Shown: positions 24,329 to 33,487, counted from the stretch's first letter. The stretch is DNA of 39,423 nt from Oscillospiraceae bacterium (GCA_017532085.1 JAFXJT010000074.1:1-39423), one strand, 5' to 3'. Notes: generated from the sequence alone by a model not told the origin. Translations and numbers: made by a program.

Positions 24329-25219
24329 GTGAGAGTTGCTGAACATTGGACTGACTATCGCCTTTTGGATACTTCCGGTGGTGAGCGCCTGGAGCGCTGG
24401 GGTGAGATAGTACTGATTCGTCCCGATCCACAGGTGATCTGGCAGACTGAAAAGCAGTCTCCGCTGTGGCAAATGGCAGATGGTCATTATCATCGTTCCA
24501 AATCCGGTGGAGGAAGCTGGAGCTATCGTAAAATCCCGCCGGAGTCATGGAATATCCAATATGGTCCGTTGACCTTTCAAGTCAGACCCACAGGATTTAA
24601 GCATACAGGACTGTTTCCCGAACAAGCAGTGAACTGGGATTGGATGCGCAATACCATTCGTAATGCAGGTCGTCCGATCCGAGTTTTGAATCTGTTTGCT
24701 TATACAGGCGGAGCTACTCTCGCCTGTGCCGAAGCCGGCGCTGAGGTCTGTCATGTGGATGCCGCAAAAGGCATGGTGCAATGGGCAAGAGAAAATGCTG
24801 CCCTTTCCGGGCTTTCTGAAAAACCCATCCGCTGGATCGTGGATGATTGCGAAAAGTTTATTCGCAGAGAAGCTCGCAGAGGCAGAAAATATGATGCTAT
24901 TATTATGGATCCGCCCAGTTACGGCAGAGGACCCGGTGGAGAAATCTGGAAGCTGGAAAACAGTATTTTCCCCTTGGTGCAGGCTTGTCTGGAGGTTCTT
25001 TCGGATGATCCGCTGTTTTTCCTGTTGAATAGTTATACCACCGGATTGTCTCCGTCAGTCATGGGATATTTGCTGCATACTCTGATCGTGCCGCAATTTG
25101 GCGGAGCCGTATCCGCTGATGAAATCGGGTTGCCGGTAGAACTTGCCAAGGCAGCATTGCCCTGTGGTGCAACAGCGATCTGGCAGAACAGAAAGGAAAT
25201 ATCCGATGGAACAATATGA
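24329..25219 (+). CDS. Class I SAM-dependent methyltransferase (RlmI/RlmK-like)
   Basis: This 296-residue protein has a PUA-less N-terminal beta region (with FKHTGLFPEQAVNWDW) and a Rossmann methyltransferase domain. SAM motif I is VLNLFAYTGGAT (119-130), an acidic pair VDDCEKF follows, and the catalytic-type motif is MDPPSYGRGPGGE (193-205). The DPPSY form is typical of COG1092/RlmI-like 23S rRNA cytosine methyltransferases, so an RNA substrate is likely but unproven. The start is GTG 24329 with GGAAAGG eight bases upstream; an ATG two bases earlier is out of frame and stops at once. Its end overlaps the next gene by 14 bases. The spacing from the GlmM-like gene (24 bases) suggests one transcript. 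Confidence 0.88.
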   Translation: MRVAEHWTDYRLLDTSGGERLERWGEIVLIRPDPQVIWQTEKQSPLWQMADGHYHRSKSGGGSWSYRKIPPESWNIQYGPLTFQVRPTGFKHTGLFPEQAVNWDWMRNTIRNAGRPIRVLNLFAYTGGATLACAEAGAEVCHVDAAKGMVQWARENAALSGLSEKPIRWIVDDCEKFIRREARRGRKYDAIIMDPPSYGRGPGGEIWKLENSIFPLVQACLEVLSDDPLFFLLNSYTTGLSPSVMGYLLHTLIVPQFGGAVSADEIGLPVELAKAALPCGATAIWQNRKEISDGTI

Positions 25220-25364
25220 ATATAAAGTGGAACGATATATCGTTAAGAAAGCTGAGAATGCAATGAATCAGCTTGCAAAACAGGGATGGCGTGTGATCGC
25301 TGTATCTCCCGATATTGCTGCCGGTTGCGGCGTCATTGTGACCTATGAACGCAAAGTGCGCTGA
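25206..25364 (+). CDS. DUF4177 small protein
   Basis: This encodes a 52-residue protein that starts at ATG 25206 inside the end of the methyltransferase gene, behind GAAAGGAAA. It has the DUF4177 pattern: a strand YEYKVERY, a helix AENAMNQLAKQGW and a second strand pair (WRVIAVSPD then GVIVTYERK). The family is small, widespread and of unknown function, proposed to act by binding other proteins or ligands. The overlap implies translational coupling with the methyltransferase. Confidence 0.75.
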   Translation: MEQYEYKVERYIVKKAENAMNQLAKQGWRVIAVSPDIAAGCGVIVTYERKVR

Positions 25365-25408
25365 ATGCCGGATTCTTGAAAATCTGACCCATCAGTTTGG
25401 AGAATTGC

Positions 25409-26284
25409 ATGGAACCACTGATCAAAATTGAAAATGTACGGTTTGCCTATCCGAATGAGGATGAGCCGGAACAGGTCACTGAGGTACTGAAGGGTATTTC
25501 ATTGGAATTTAGGCGAGGCGAACTGATTGCAGTGCTGGGCCATAACGGTTCCGGCAAATCCACCCTTGCGAAACTGTTGAACGCAGTGCTGCTGCCAACA
25601 GAAGGCAGTGTATTGGTGGATGGCATGTCCACCCAAAAGGAAGAGTTGTTGTTCGATATCAGACAACGGGTCGGCATGGTGTTCCAGAATCCCGATAACC
25701 AGATTGTTGCTACGATTGTGGAAGAGGATGTGGCGTTTGCTCTTGAGAATATGGGAGTGCCGCAGCCCGAAATGCGTGAACGTGTGGATGAAGCCTTGAA
25801 AGCAGTGCATATGTATGAATACCGTCATCATGCACCGCATCAACTTTCGGGAGGACAAAAGCAGCGAGTTGCCATTGCAGGCATCATTGCGATGCGCCCG
25901 GATTGTATTGTGCTGGATGAACCCACAGCTATGTTGGATCCGCACGGCAGAAGCGAAGTGCTGCGTACTATCAAGCGATTGAATCGAGAGTATGGCATTA
26001 CCGTAATACTGATTACCCATGAAATGGATGAGGCGGCACAATGCCGGCGTGTTGTGGTAATGGATCACGGCAGTGTGAAGATGGATGATACACCGCAGAA
26101 TGTCTTTGCACAGGTGGCTGAAATGAAACAGATCGGTTTGGATGTACCACAGGTGACAGAACTGGTGGATCTGCTGCGGCAAAAGGGCTATGATCTGGAT
26201 CCGCATATTATATCCGAAGAGGATTGCGTAGCAGCAATCTATGATTTATTTGAAAAAAGGAGGGCGAACGGTGCCGATTCTTGA
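25409..26284 (+). CDS. ecfA1: ECF transporter ATPase EcfA1
   Basis: This 291-residue ABC ATPase powers vitamin uptake by group II ECF transporters. Walker A is GHNGSGKS (44-51), the Q-loop Q93 lies in VFQNPDNQ, the signature is LSGGQ (146-150), and Walker B is IVLDEPT (D170, E171), with LITHE as switch histidine. The FQNPDNQ form and the tail after the ABC core are typical of EcfA1. The start is ATG 25409 after TTGGAG. It overlaps ecfA2 by 14 bases in an operon ecfA1-ecfA2-ecfT-truA, the usual Firmicute order next to ribosomal genes, although no ribosomal genes are in view. Confidence 0.96.
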   Translation: MEPLIKIENVRFAYPNEDEPEQVTEVLKGISLEFRRGELIAVLGHNGSGKSTLAKLLNAVLLPTEGSVLVDGMSTQKEELLFDIRQRVGMVFQNPDNQIVATIVEEDVAFALENMGVPQPEMRERVDEALKAVHMYEYRHHAPHQLSGGQKQRVAIAGIIAMRPDCIVLDEPTAMLDPHGRSEVLRTIKRLNREYGITVILITHEMDEAAQCRRVVVMDHGSVKMDDTPQNVFAQVAEMKQIGLDVPQVTELVDLLRQKGYDLDPHIISEEDCVAAIYDLFEKRRANGADS

Positions 26285-27137
26285 AGCCAAGGATTTAACC
26301 TATACCTACAGCATTGGATCGCCCTTTGAAAAAACAGCTGTGGATCACATTTCTCTGCAAATCGAGCAGGGAGAATTTGTAGGCATTATCGGGCATACCG
26401 GCTCGGGCAAATCCACACTGATGCAGATGCTCAATGGGTTATTGAAGCCGACATCCGGTAAAATTTTGCTGGATGGAAATGATATCTGGGCTAAAAAAGC
26501 GGATCGTCGGCAGGTGCGTTTTCAAGTAGGATTGGTATTTCAATATCCGGAATATCAGTTGTTTGAAGAAACGGTTTACCGTGATATCGCCTTTGGTCCG
26601 AAGAATATGGGGCTTTCTGAGTCGGAAATCGATCAGCGTGTACGAGAAACTGCTGCTGCAGTAGGCTTGCGGGAGGAGCTGCTGGAAAAAGCTCCTTATG
26701 CACTTTCCGGCGGACAAAAGCGCAGAGTCGCCATTGCAGGTGTTATGGCAATGGAGCCGCGTGTCTTGATTCTGGATGAGCCGACAGCAGGCTTGGATCC
26801 GAAAGGTCGCGAGAAGATTCTTGATCAGCTGGCGCGGTATCATAAGCGCACCGGCTGCACGATTCTTCTGGTTTCTCATAGCATGGAAGATGTGGCAAGA
26901 TATGCATCAAAGCTTTTGGTGCTCAATCGAGCTAAGATTATGTGTTATGATACGCCTTCCAAGGTATTTGCACAATCCGATGCCCTTGCGCAGACAGGAC
27001 TTGCTCTTCCGCAGATCACAAGAGTATTTGCGGCATTGCGTGAAAAAGGGATTTGTTTTTCCGAGGAGGTTTATACCGTAAAATTCGGCGCTGCCTTATT
27101 GGAGGATGCTCTGAAAGGAGGCGCATTCAAATGCTGA
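26271..27137 (+). CDS. ecfA2: ECF transporter ATPase EcfA2
   Basis: This 288-residue protein is the second ABC ATPase of the energising module and pairs with EcfA1. Walker A is GHTGSGKS (41-48), the Q-loop lies in VFQYPEYQLFEETV, which is the EcfA2-type sequence, the signature is LSGGQ (145-149), and Walker B is LILDEPT (D169, E170). GTG 26271 is chosen because AAAGGAGGG ends seven bases upstream; an upstream open stretch begins inside ecfA1 without a ribosome site. It overlaps ecfA1 by 14 and ecfT by 7 bases, consistent with coupled translation and balanced subunits. Confidence 0.96.
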   Translation: MPILEAKDLTYTYSIGSPFEKTAVDHISLQIEQGEFVGIIGHTGSGKSTLMQMLNGLLKPTSGKILLDGNDIWAKKADRRQVRFQVGLVFQYPEYQLFEETVYRDIAFGPKNMGLSESEIDQRVRETAAAVGLREELLEKAPYALSGGQKRRVAIAGVMAMEPRVLILDEPTAGLDPKGREKILDQLARYHKRTGCTILLVSHSMEDVARYASKLLVLNRAKIMCYDTPSKVFAQSDALAQTGLALPQITRVFAALREKGICFSEEVYTVKFGAALLEDALKGGAFKC

Positions 27138-27934
27138 AGGATATTACGCTGGGACAGTATTTCCCTATGGAAAGTGTTGTGCATCGAATGGATGCACGCT
27201 TTAAGATTATCATTACGCTGCTGTATCTGGTGATGCTGTTTTTGGGGCAGCGTATTTATGCATTGCTGGCAGGATTGTTGTTTACGGTGGTTGTAACGCT
27301 TTGCTCTAAAATCCCCATGAAAATGATTCTCAAGAGCATTAAGCCGATTGTACCGATTTTGCTGGTGACGGGTATTTTGAATCTGTTGCTGCTGGATGGC
27401 GGTGATGTGCTGTGGCAGTGGAAGTTTTTGAAGATCACCGAGGAGGGCTTGCATACCTCTGCATTTATGGTTGCACGGATCTGTCTGTTGATTGCAGGCA
27501 CTTCTCTGCTGACGTATACGACTTCGCCCATCACATTGACCGATGCCATTGAGCAGTTGCTTTCACCGCTGAAAAAGCTGAAATTGCCTGTGCATGAGCT
27601 TGCTATGATGATGACCATTGCCTTACGTTTTATTCCGACGTTGATTGAGGAAACCGATAAGATCATGGCAGCACAAAAGGCAAGAGGTGCGGATTTGGAA
27701 AGCGGAAATCTACTGCAGCGAGCACAGGCCTTGGTTCCGATTCTGATTCCATTGTTTGTTTCAGCATTTCGCCGTGCCGAGGAACTTGCACTTGCAATGG
27801 AATGTCGTTGCTATCACGGAGGCGAAGGCCGAACACGACTGCGGATTTTGCACAGCGGATTGCGTGATTATGTCGCATTGAGTTTTATCCTGCTGCTGCT
27901 GTCGGCGGTGATCCTGTTGAATCTATTTTGCTGA
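27131..27934 (+). CDS. ecfT: ECF transporter transmembrane subunit EcfT
   Basis: This 267-residue membrane protein couples the ATPases to interchangeable substrate (S) subunits. It has several hydrophobic helices in the first 130 residues and at the C-terminus. The cytoplasmic coupling helices are marked by AAQKARGAD (ARG at 184-186) and LAMECRCYHGGEGRTR, where the second motif has Cys in place of the usual Gly. The start is ATG 27131 with AAAGGAG upstream. No S component lies in this operon; a FolT-type S component is at 37265-37843, and others are expected elsewhere. Confidence 0.95.
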   Translation: MLKDITLGQYFPMESVVHRMDARFKIIITLLYLVMLFLGQRIYALLAGLLFTVVVTLCSKIPMKMILKSIKPIVPILLVTGILNLLLLDGGDVLWQWKFLKITEEGLHTSAFMVARICLLIAGTSLLTYTTSPITLTDAIEQLLSPLKKLKLPVHELAMMMTIALRFIPTLIEETDKIMAAQKARGADLESGNLLQRAQALVPILIPLFVSAFRRAEELALAMECRCYHGGEGRTRLRILHSGLRDYVALSFILLLLSAVILLNLFC

Positions 27935-27960
27935 TGAAGCAGATAAAAGGAGAATGACTT

Positions 27961-28710
27961 ATGCGAACGCTGAAATTAAATATTGCCTATCGGGGTACGA
28001 AATATCATGGATTTCAGCGTCAGCCCAATGCAGTGACCATACAAGGCGTCCTGGAGCAGCAGCTTTCCAGAGTTTTGAATCAGCCGGTTACTGTCTATGG
28101 CTGTTCTCGTACCGATACCGGTGTGCATGCCAATCAGTTTTGTCTTCATTTGCATACGGATCGTGTGATCCCATGCAAGAATCTGGTGCGGGCAGTCAAT
28201 GGATATCTGCCTTGCGATATTTCCATTTTATCTTGTGAGGAAGCTGCCGCTGATTTTCATGCCCGGTTTGATTGCACGGGAAAAGAATATTGCTATCGCA
28301 TTCATAACCACGAGAGCAAGAATCCTTTTTTGACAGATCTTGCGTATCATTATCGTCGCCCTATGCATGATGAACGCATGGCAGAGGCGCTCAAAGCGGT
28401 GATCGGCACCCATGATTTCCGCAGCTTTTGTGCGCAGGCAACGGAGAAATCCAATACGGTGCGTACCATCTACGATGCCTCTTTGCGGCGCAGCGGAGAT
28501 ATGGTGGAAATCTTTATCAGCGGCGATGGCTTTTTGTATAACATGGTGCGGATCATTGTAGGCACGCTGCTGGATATCAGTGAAGGCGTGTTTCCGCCCG
28601 ATGCAATGGAGCATATCATTGCAGTCGGCAATCGTCTGGAAGCAGGCAGAACCGCAATGGCACATGGATTATATCTGAATCGAGTGTTTTATGAACCCTT
28701 TACCAAATAA
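27961..28710 (+). CDS. truA: tRNA pseudouridine(38-40) synthase TruA
   Basis: This 249-residue enzyme converts uridines 38-40 of the tRNA anticodon stem to pseudouridine. It begins with YRGTKYHGFQRQP and carries the catalytic aspartate D52 in SRTDTGVHA. The middle FRSFCAQATE and the later FLYNMVRIIVGTL are also typical of TruA. The start is ATG 27961 behind AAAAGGAGA. It lies 26 bases after ecfT, the common ecf-truA arrangement. Confidence 0.97.
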   Translation: MRTLKLNIAYRGTKYHGFQRQPNAVTIQGVLEQQLSRVLNQPVTVYGCSRTDTGVHANQFCLHLHTDRVIPCKNLVRAVNGYLPCDISILSCEEAAADFHARFDCTGKEYCYRIHNHESKNPFLTDLAYHYRRPMHDERMAEALKAVIGTHDFRSFCAQATEKSNTVRTIYDASLRRSGDMVEIFISGDGFLYNMVRIIVGTLLDISEGVFPPDAMEHIIAVGNRLEAGRTAMAHGLYLNRVFYEPFTK

Positions 28711-28760
28711 AAATAGTCGAAGCTATCGGCTTTTCTTGTGTGAGAACAGAAAGGAGTTAT

Positions 28761-29930
28761 ATGGCAGAACGGAAACAGCCGCCGCAGGATGTATATGCTT
28801 TGCGGCGCATAAAGAAGCGGAAACGGCTGTTGAAACGGATCGGCTTGTTTGCACTGATCAGTACTTTGCTGCTGGCAGTGTATGTGAATCGAGATTTTTT
28901 GATGTCAAAGTTGAGAGATCTGACCAGACGGCATCACAGTGTACAGAGCAACGGTTCTCTTTCGGGCGGTAATTTTCCGCTTTCGGTATATGGAGGCATT
29001 TCGTATCAAAGCGATACGATCAGTGATCTGCTGCTGATTCTGGGAGACGCATATCTGTATTTGTATCAGACAAACGGCGAGCTGCTGGAAAGTCGTCAGC
29101 ATGCCTACGGCAGTGCAATGCTGCAAGCTGCCGGTGACTATGCTCTGGTCTATGAAAACGGCGGCACACGATTTCGTCTTGAGACCGAGAATCAGACGCT
29201 TTATGAAAAAACAATATCTGATAAAATCATTTTCGGAAGAGTATCCGAAGATGGCTATACAGCATTGGTCACCACCTCTGACACATCGGCCTGCAAACTG
29301 ATCGTATTTGATCGGAAGGGCAAACAGATTTATCTGCGCAGCTGTGTCAAGGAGCTGGTTGAAATTGCTTTCACAAAGGATTCCGGCGGCTGTTATGCAG
29401 TGAGCATTCATACGGATAACGGTGTTATGAAATCCGTCGTGCATTCGTATGATTTCCAGAGCGAAAAAGAGCGCTGGGTAAGTCAGCCTCTTGACATGCT
29501 CTGCATTTCGGTATATAATACAGATGGTGGAGAAGTGTTTGTGCTGGGCGATGTCAGCTGCAGCTATTTGGATGCCGGCGGCGCAGTGCTGAGTACTTAT
29601 GTGTATCCCGATACGCTGGTAAGAGGCGATTATGCAGATGGGATCGCTGCGATCCTGCTGCGCAACGATGAAAAACGCACCAATACCGTAGCGATGCTCG
29701 GTGGTGCTGCGGCAGCGCCTGTATTGCTGGATTTTGATACGGAAGTCAAGGATGTTGCTGTCAGTGATCATAGTGTGACGGTTCAGACCAGAGCAAAACT
29801 GGAAACATGGACCATTGCCGGTCAATTACTGGCAGAATCTGAGATTGCTGATACCTACGACTCCTTTTTGCCGGTAGATTCCTATCTGTTTTTGATGGGA
29901 TATAATCGAATTGACCGATTGGAATATTAA
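28761..29930 (+). CDS. DUF5711 family membrane-anchored protein
   Basis: This 389-residue protein has a basic cytoplasmic N-terminus (RRIKKRKRLLKR), one membrane helix (about residues 28-43, LFALISTLLLAVYVN), and a long extracytoplasmic region rich in beta strands that looks like repeated blades of a propeller. It matches my memory of DUF5711 proteins found in Ruminococcaceae, whose function is unknown. The start is ATG 28761, closely preceded by AAAGGAG; a GTG at 28740 lacks a ribosome site. It follows truA by 50 bases without a clear terminator. Confidence 0.75.
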   Translation: MAERKQPPQDVYALRRIKKRKRLLKRIGLFALISTLLLAVYVNRDFLMSKLRDLTRRHHSVQSNGSLSGGNFPLSVYGGISYQSDTISDLLLILGDAYLYLYQTNGELLESRQHAYGSAMLQAAGDYALVYENGGTRFRLETENQTLYEKTISDKIIFGRVSEDGYTALVTTSDTSACKLIVFDRKGKQIYLRSCVKELVEIAFTKDSGGCYAVSIHTDNGVMKSVVHSYDFQSEKERWVSQPLDMLCISVYNTDGGEVFVLGDVSCSYLDAGGAVLSTYVYPDTLVRGDYADGIAAILLRNDEKRTNTVAMLGGAAAAPVLLDFDTEVKDVAVSDHSVTVQTRAKLETWTIAGQLLAESEIADTYDSFLPVDSYLFLMGYNRIDRLEY

Positions 29931-29978
29931 ATAGAGAGAAAATGAGCATCCCTATGATTTAGGTTACCGAGAGTATTG

Positions 29979-29995
29979 TTTGACCTCGCGTCAAA
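29979..29995 (+). promoter_or_regulatory. Inverted GTCAAA heptads, possible CtsR-like operator
   Basis: TTTGACC (29979-29985), three bases, CGTCAAA (29989-29995) form an inverted repeat in the 130-base gap ahead of the CvpA-like/clpE pair. CtsR heptads are RGTCAAA but are normally direct repeats spaced by three bases. TTGACC also looks like a -35 box, but no good -10 follows at 16-18 bases. It could be an operator, or only a stem. Confidence 0.3.
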
Positions 29996-30060
29996 GTGTC
30001 TCGTGATGGGATGGATTGACTCCAATGCCGATGGGCTTTGTACGAGGAGGATGATTGTGT

Positions 30061-30972
30061 ATGGACACACCATTCTGGTGGATTTTTGATGCACTGGTCG
30101 TGGTTCTTGCTTTGTTCTTTATCTATTCTAATGCCAAACGAGGATTGACCAAAGTATTTATTATGGCAATTGGTTATATTGTTGCGACATTATTCAGTTC
30201 TGTGCTGAGTGCAGTGGCGGCACCGACATTCTATGAACTGGTTGCACGTGACAGCAATATTTCAACCATTCGGGAAATCAATTCTGAAATGGATGTTGCA
30301 CAGGTCTTTTTTGATGAGATCAAAGAGAAGCGATATGGCGTTACCATTGAAAAAAGCAAAATCCGCACGTATCTGCTGCCACCGGATACAGAATCCTATG
30401 ATGTGAAGCTGTATGAGTACGTGAATCATCGCTGTGGGTATCAGGTCACCACGCAGCAAGCGTTTTCTGCTATGCTGCAGAACGCTTTTGCTGAAGAATA
30501 TGGGGAATTGTTGAAGTCCCATCTGCCCAACTATGCCTATGCACAGTTCCAGGAAATGTTTGCAGAGGATCAGACTTTGGTCACCACAGTGCTGGATCAA
30601 ATGTACAGCGAAAAGAATACGACTCGTGATTTTGCAATATACATCGAGGATACCTTTGTCAAGAATTCTACCATAGAAGTGTTCCGTATTTTTATCTATC
30701 TGATCTTGTTTTCGGTGATGATGGTGTTTGCGGCATTGATTGCATCCATGATGGAATATCGGTTGATTTTCAATGTCCGTCCGTTTATGGAGCACTTGTT
30801 GGGCGGATTCATTGGTGTGATTGAGGCGGGCATTATGGTTGCATTGCTGACCATTTCTGTCCGACTGCTGATTCTGTTGGGCGGTGGTACACTGCTTTGC
30901 TTCAATGAGCCTACCGTTATGGCATCCAAACTATTTCGATTTTTCTATAATCAGCTCAGCATTCTGCTGTAA
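30061..30972 (+). CDS. CvpA-like membrane protein
   Basis: This 303-residue protein has two membrane helices at the N-terminus (WWIFDALVVVLALFFIYSN and the segment around IMAIGYIVATLFSS), a soluble middle of about 130 residues, and two further helices near the end, separated by MEHLLGGFIGVIEAGIMVA. The N-terminal NAKRGLTKV and the C-terminal GGFIGVIEAG agree with the CvpA (colicin V production) family, but the insert makes it about twice the usual length. CvpA proteins affect envelope stress and, in E. coli, purF expression; the molecular role is unknown. ATG 30061 follows GAGGAGG by 10 bases; a TTG six bases earlier is closer than usual. It is 52 bases upstream of clpE and probably co-transcribed. 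Confidence 0.7.
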   Translation: MDTPFWWIFDALVVVLALFFIYSNAKRGLTKVFIMAIGYIVATLFSSVLSAVAAPTFYELVARDSNISTIREINSEMDVAQVFFDEIKEKRYGVTIEKSKIRTYLLPPDTESYDVKLYEYVNHRCGYQVTTQQAFSAMLQNAFAEEYGELLKSHLPNYAYAQFQEMFAEDQTLVTTVLDQMYSEKNTTRDFAIYIEDTFVKNSTIEVFRIFIYLILFSVMMVFAALIASMMEYRLIFNVRPFMEHLLGGFIGVIEAGIMVALLTISVRLLILLGGGTLLCFNEPTVMASKLFRFFYNQLSILL

Positions 30973-31024
30973 AGCAGTGTGCGGGTTGTGATCCAATTGC
31001 GAAAAAAATGGAGTATATTCAATT

Positions 31025-33307
31025 ATGATTTTATGTACCAAATGCAAAAAACGTCCTGCCGTTGTATTCATTACTACAATGCAGGGGCAGGAAAAACGGA
31101 ATGAAGGACTGTGTCTTGTCTGCGCGAAAAAGATGAATATTCCGCAGGTGAGCGAGTATATTGAGCAAATGGGGATTTCTGAGGATGAACTCGAACAGAT
31201 GAGCGAACAGATGATCGATTTGATGGACGGAGAATCCTTTGAAATGGGCGGCGCCGGTACGCTGCCTTCATTTATCACGAAAATGTTTTCCGGAAACTCT
31301 GATTCCGCTGATAAAAATTCGGAGACTCCTTCCGGAAATGATGACCAGTCCCGTAAAAAGGAACGCAAGAAATCTCGTGAGTCGGAACAGAAAAAAGAAC
31401 TGAAATTCTTAGATAACTATTGCACCAATCTCAGCCGGCGTGCTGAAGAGGGCAAGCTGGATACTGTGATTGGCAGAGATCGTGAAATCGCACGTGTTGT
31501 GCAGATCCTTTCTCGTCGCCAGAAGAATAACCCTTGTTTGATCGGTGAACCGGGTGTCGGCAAAACAGCCATTGCTGAAGGCATTGCGCAGCGCATTGCG
31601 CAAGGAAATGTTCCGTTTCATCTGAAGGATAAGAAGGTTTATCTGCTGGATTTGACCGCTTTGGTTGCCGGCACACAGTTCAGAGGCCAGTTTGAAAGCC
31701 GTGTAAAAGGTCTGGTGCAGGAGGTCAAGGAGCAGGGGAATGTGATCCTGTTCATTGATGAGGTGCATAATCTGGTGGGTACCGGTGATGCGGAAGGCTC
31801 CATGAATGCGGCCAATATTCTCAAACCGGCACTTTCCCGCGGTGAGGTGCAGGTGATCGGTGCGACTACCTATACCGAGTATCGAAAGTATATTGAAAAA
31901 GACGGCGCATTGGAACGCCGCTTCCAGCCTGTAAAGGTGGATGAACCCACCGTGGAGGATACGATTTCGATCCTCCACGGCATTGCAAAGTATTATGAGG
32001 AGTATCATCGTGTAAAGATTGCGCCCTCATTGCTTCGTCTTTGTGCAGTATTGTCCGAGCGCTATATTACCGATCGGTTCCTTCCTGATAAGGCCATTGA
32101 TCTGCTGGATGAAAGCTGTGCACATGCAAGCATCCGCCATCCGGAGCTTTCGGAGCTGGATCAATTAAAAGCGCAGAACGATGCTTTGAAAGCAGAGGTT
32201 GAGGAACTGGAAACCGATGTATCGCCCGATTATCAGTTGATTGCCGAGAAGAAGGGTGAGCTGATTCGGTTGAATGAACGTCTGCGTGAACTGACGGAAC
32301 TTGTGAATGCCATTGCTGTGGAACCGTCAGATCTTGCGCATGTCATAGAGCTTTGGACCGGTGTGCCTGCAAATAAAATTGAGGAAACCGAATATGCAAA
32401 GCTGGGACTTCTGGAAGATCGGCTGAGCGCTCGGATCATTGGTCAGCAGGAGGCAATTTCTGCGCTGGCAAGAGCCATCAAGCGTACTCGGGTACAGCTT
32501 TCCAAGCGTCGTCGTCCGGCATCCTTTATTTTTGTAGGACCTACCGGCGTGGGTAAAACCGAGCTTGTGAAGGTGCTTTCTGAGGAAATGTTTGATTCCA
32601 CAGAGCCGTTGATTCGTCTGGATATGACCGAATATATGGAAAAACATGCGGTTTCCAGAATGATCGGATCGCCTCCCGGTTATGTTGGCTATGATGAAGC
32701 GGGTCAGCTGACGGAAAAGGTACGCCGTCGTCCGTATTCGGTTATCTTGTTTGATGAAATCGAGAAGGCACATCCCGATGTCATGAATATTTTGCTGCAG
32801 ATTCTGGATGAAGGTAAGATTGATGATGCTCAGGGCAGAACAGTCAGCTTTGAAAACACAATCATCATTATGACCTCGAATGCAGGCAGTACCGATCGCT
32901 CGACAGGTATGGGCTTTAATCGCACAGAGGCGGAAATCTCCAAAGAGAAAGCCATGAAGGCGCTCAAGGAATTCCTGCGCCCCGAATTTGTCGGACGTAT
33001 CGATGAAATCATTGTGTTCCAACCGCTTACCGTTGAGAATTATGCATCCATTGCCGAACTGATGCTGAAAGAGACTGCGGAAGCATTGGCAGAGCGCAAT
33101 ATTCTTCTGTCATGGGATGCAGAAGCACTGATGTGGGTGGCAAAAGCAGCACACGGTAAAAAATATGGTGCACGTGATATCCGTCGTGTCCTGCGGGATG
33201 AGGTGGATGACCGCATTGCAGCACTCATTATGGAGGCAGATCGTATGATCACATCTTTGCATATTGCGATAGAGCAGGATCAGCTTACCGTTACAATCGT
33301 TTCATAA
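31025..33307 (+). CDS. clpE: ClpE-type ATP-dependent unfoldase
   Basis: This 760-residue Hsp100 protein unfolds substrates for ClpP and helps in heat and protein-damage stress. The N-terminus is a zinc finger (C4, C7, C30, C33) with no Clp-N repeats, followed by a charged linker; this is the ClpE plan rather than ClpC. Two AAA+ domains follow. D1 has Walker A GEPGVGKT (174-181) and Walker [10 protein letters not shown], a short UVR-like coiled middle segment comes next, and D2 has GPTGVGKT (505-512), [13 protein letters not shown] and the ClpP-docking tripeptide region TGMGFNR. The ribosome site is weak (GGAG, 10 bases before ATG 31025). It ends in a strong terminator. Confidence 0.92.
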   Translation: MILCTKCKKRPAVVFITTMQGQEKRNEGLCLVCAKKMNIPQVSEYIEQMGISEDELEQMSEQMIDLMDGESFEMGGAGTLPSFITKMFSGNSDSADKNSETPSGNDDQSRKKERKKSRESEQKKELKFLDNYCTNLSRRAEEGKLDTVIGRDREIARVVQILSRRQKNNPCLIGEPGVGKTAIAEGIAQRIAQGNVPFHLKDKKVYLLDLTALVAGTQFRGQFESRVKGLVQEVKEQGNVILFIDEVHNLVGTGDAEGSMNAANILKPALSRGEVQVIGATTYTEYRKYIEKDGALERRFQPVKVDEPTVEDTISILHGIAKYYEEYHRVKIAPSLLRLCAVLSERYITDRFLPDKAIDLLDESCAHASIRHPELSELDQLKAQNDALKAEVEELETDVSPDYQLIAEKKGELIRLNERLRELTELVNAIAVEPSDLAHVIELWTGVPANKIEETEYAKLGLLEDRLSARIIGQQEAISALARAIKRTRVQLSKRRRPASFIFVGPTGVGKTELVKVLSEEMFDSTEPLIRLDMTEYMEKHAVSRMIGSPPGYVGYDEAGQLTEKVRRRPYSVILFDEIEKAHPDVMNILLQILDEGKIDDAQGRTVSFENTIIIMTSNAGSTDRSTGMGFNRTEAEISKEKAMKALKEFLRPEFVGRIDEIIVFQPLTVENYASIAELMLKETAEALAERNILLSWDAEALMWVAKAAHGKKYGARDIRRVLRDEVDDRIAALIMEADRMITSLHIAIEQDQLTVTIVS

Positions 33308-33313
33308 ATGCAG

Positions 33314-33352
33314 CAGGCGTTCTATCCCGGATGGATGGAACGCCTGTTTTTT
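33314..33352 (+). terminator. Terminator of clpE
   Basis: A 13-bp stem (CAGGCGTTCTATC 33314-33326 with GATGGAACGCCTG 33334-33346, one wobble) with a 7-base loop is followed by six Ts. It begins 7 bases after the clpE stop. Confidence 0.9.
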
Positions 33353-33422
33353 GTAACCGATCAGTAACAGAATTATTACAAAGGGTTACAGATTGCAGCA
33401 TAGGATTACAGTTTTGTTACTT
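33353..33422 (+). repeat. Cluster of six phased TTAC/GTAA half-sites
   Basis: Pentamers GTAAC at 33353 and 33364 and [A/G]TTAC at 33375, 33385, 33405 and 33416 are spaced 11, 11, 10, 20 and 11 bases apart, so all face one side of the helix. The plus-oriented ones extend to RTTACA (three of four). They end four bases before the -35 box of the next promoter. Direct repeats at one-turn spacing are typical of OmpR/PhoB-type response regulators; the Pho box of Firmicutes is a TTNACA repeat. The regulator is unknown. Confidence 0.5.
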
Positions 33423-33425
33423 TCG

Positions 33426-33454
33426 TTGACTTGGGTGTTATCCTGTGGTATCAT
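33426..33454 (+). promoter_or_regulatory. Sigma-A promoter for the unrecognised membrane-anchored protein
   Basis: -35 TTGACT (33426-33431), 17-base spacer, extended -10 TGGTATCAT (hexamer 33449-33454). It lies between the phased repeats and the GTG start at 33488. Confidence 0.82.
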
Positions 33455-33487
33455 ACAGAAAATGCAAAGTAATGAGGTGAAACGTGG

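Noticed and set aside
29979..30008. A sigma-A promoter using TTGACC at 29980 as -35 for the CvpA-like gene
   Set aside because: The sequence 16-18 bases downstream (GTGATG or TGATGG) does not resemble a -10 box, so I list only the inverted repeat.
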